Shown here piece by piece: positions 63,954-64,000 of a DNA stretch of 64,000 bases. Position 1 is the stretch's first letter. Each line of letters begins with the position of its first letter. The position numbers were made by a program, and so were the translations under genes. The DNA comes from Gallionella sp. GTDB taxonomy: Bacteria; Pseudomonadota; Gammaproteobacteria; Burkholderiales; Gallionellaceae. The notes under the pieces are model-generated. The model searched no databases. It had not been told where the DNA came from and saw only the letters and a program-made list of their open reading frames with translations. The stretch covers positions 62,001-126,000 of the forward strand of contig JAQTYN010000002.1 of NCBI GenBank assembly GCA_028688275.1, given 5' to 3'.

Positions 63954-64000
63954 ATGACTGCCACTACCTTCCCCATGTCGATACGCATTGATGCCAGCGC
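63954..64000 (+). CDS. Start of a gene cut by the window edge
   Basis: Only the first 15 codons are present, reading MTATTFPMSIRIDAS. A promoter-like sequence lies just upstream. Too little is visible to name it, and the ATG at 63975 is an alternative start. Confidence 0.4.
   Translation, partial: MTATTFPMSIRIDAS

Noticed and set aside
1-64000. tRNA, rRNA or riboswitch genes
   Set aside because: I looked through the intergenic spaces and found no cloverleaf, rRNA-like or recognisable riboswitch sequence. A covariance-model search would be needed to exclude small RNAs.

Overview
The window comes from the chromosome of a Gram-negative proteobacterium. The evidence is a TonB/ExbB pair, LspA and lipobox proteins, OmpA and outer-membrane barrel proteins, ClsB, and a periplasmic alpha-2-macroglobulin. 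The mix of genes (htpX, purT, rlmD, ribF-ileS-lspA-ispH, thiO, uvrC-pgsA, ybhP-clsB) fits Beta- or Gammaproteobacteria. I cannot place it more precisely. Base composition looks moderate, about half G+C. I saw no rRNA, tRNA, phage or complete insertion sequence.

Layout. 0.1-5.5 kb: htpX protease, a 43-residue secreted peptide, a Tat-exported 13-Cys copper-storage-like protein (Csp1 type), tonB-exbB without exbD, purT, and an unknown coiled-coil/membrane protein. 5.7-11.1 kb: a STAS-like protein, the translationally coupled ybhP-like/clsB pair, an HNH endonuclease with an unknown partner, and rlmD. 11.2-21.6 kb: a 1904-residue thioester alpha-2-macroglobulin, a RelE/ParE-type toxin-antitoxin pair, mntP, a DUF2157-type membrane protein, an aspartate-type aminotransferase and birA.

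21.8-47.7 kb is the most unusual part. It is a surface-protein locus, all on the minus strand: a short secreted DUF11-like protein, a 946-residue Ala/Thr/Val-rich DUF11 protein, a 2115-residue DUF11/SdrD-like protein ending in an outer-membrane beta-barrel, an OmpA-family protein with a Pro-Val linker, a HEPN-MNT toxin-antitoxin pair, and a giant 3413-residue protein of about 17 Cys-paired DUF11-like modules plus GEVED and SdrD-like domains. The giant and the 946-residue protein share a two-domain C-terminus that stops at the same point. The 946- and 2115-residue proteins share the start of their mature chain. I infer a surface layer, sheath or adhesin system: structural DUF11 proteins, an outer-membrane exporter or anchor, and a peptidoglycan tether. 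An OmpR-type regulator is divergent from the locus. A histidine kinase with an NMT1/SsuA-like sensor domain lies next to the regulator, tail to tail.

47.9-64 kb is mostly housekeeping: ribF-ileS-lspA-ispH-thiO with overlapping ends, a lipoprotein, dnaB, hicAB, pgsA, uvrC, a SWIM-SNF2 helicase, and the first codons of another gene. Intergenic spaces hold several dispersed repeat families. One is a MITE of about 130-146 bp with IS5-like ends and 4-bp YTAR target duplications. One copy sits at the thiO stop codon and another directly against the -10 box of uvrC.
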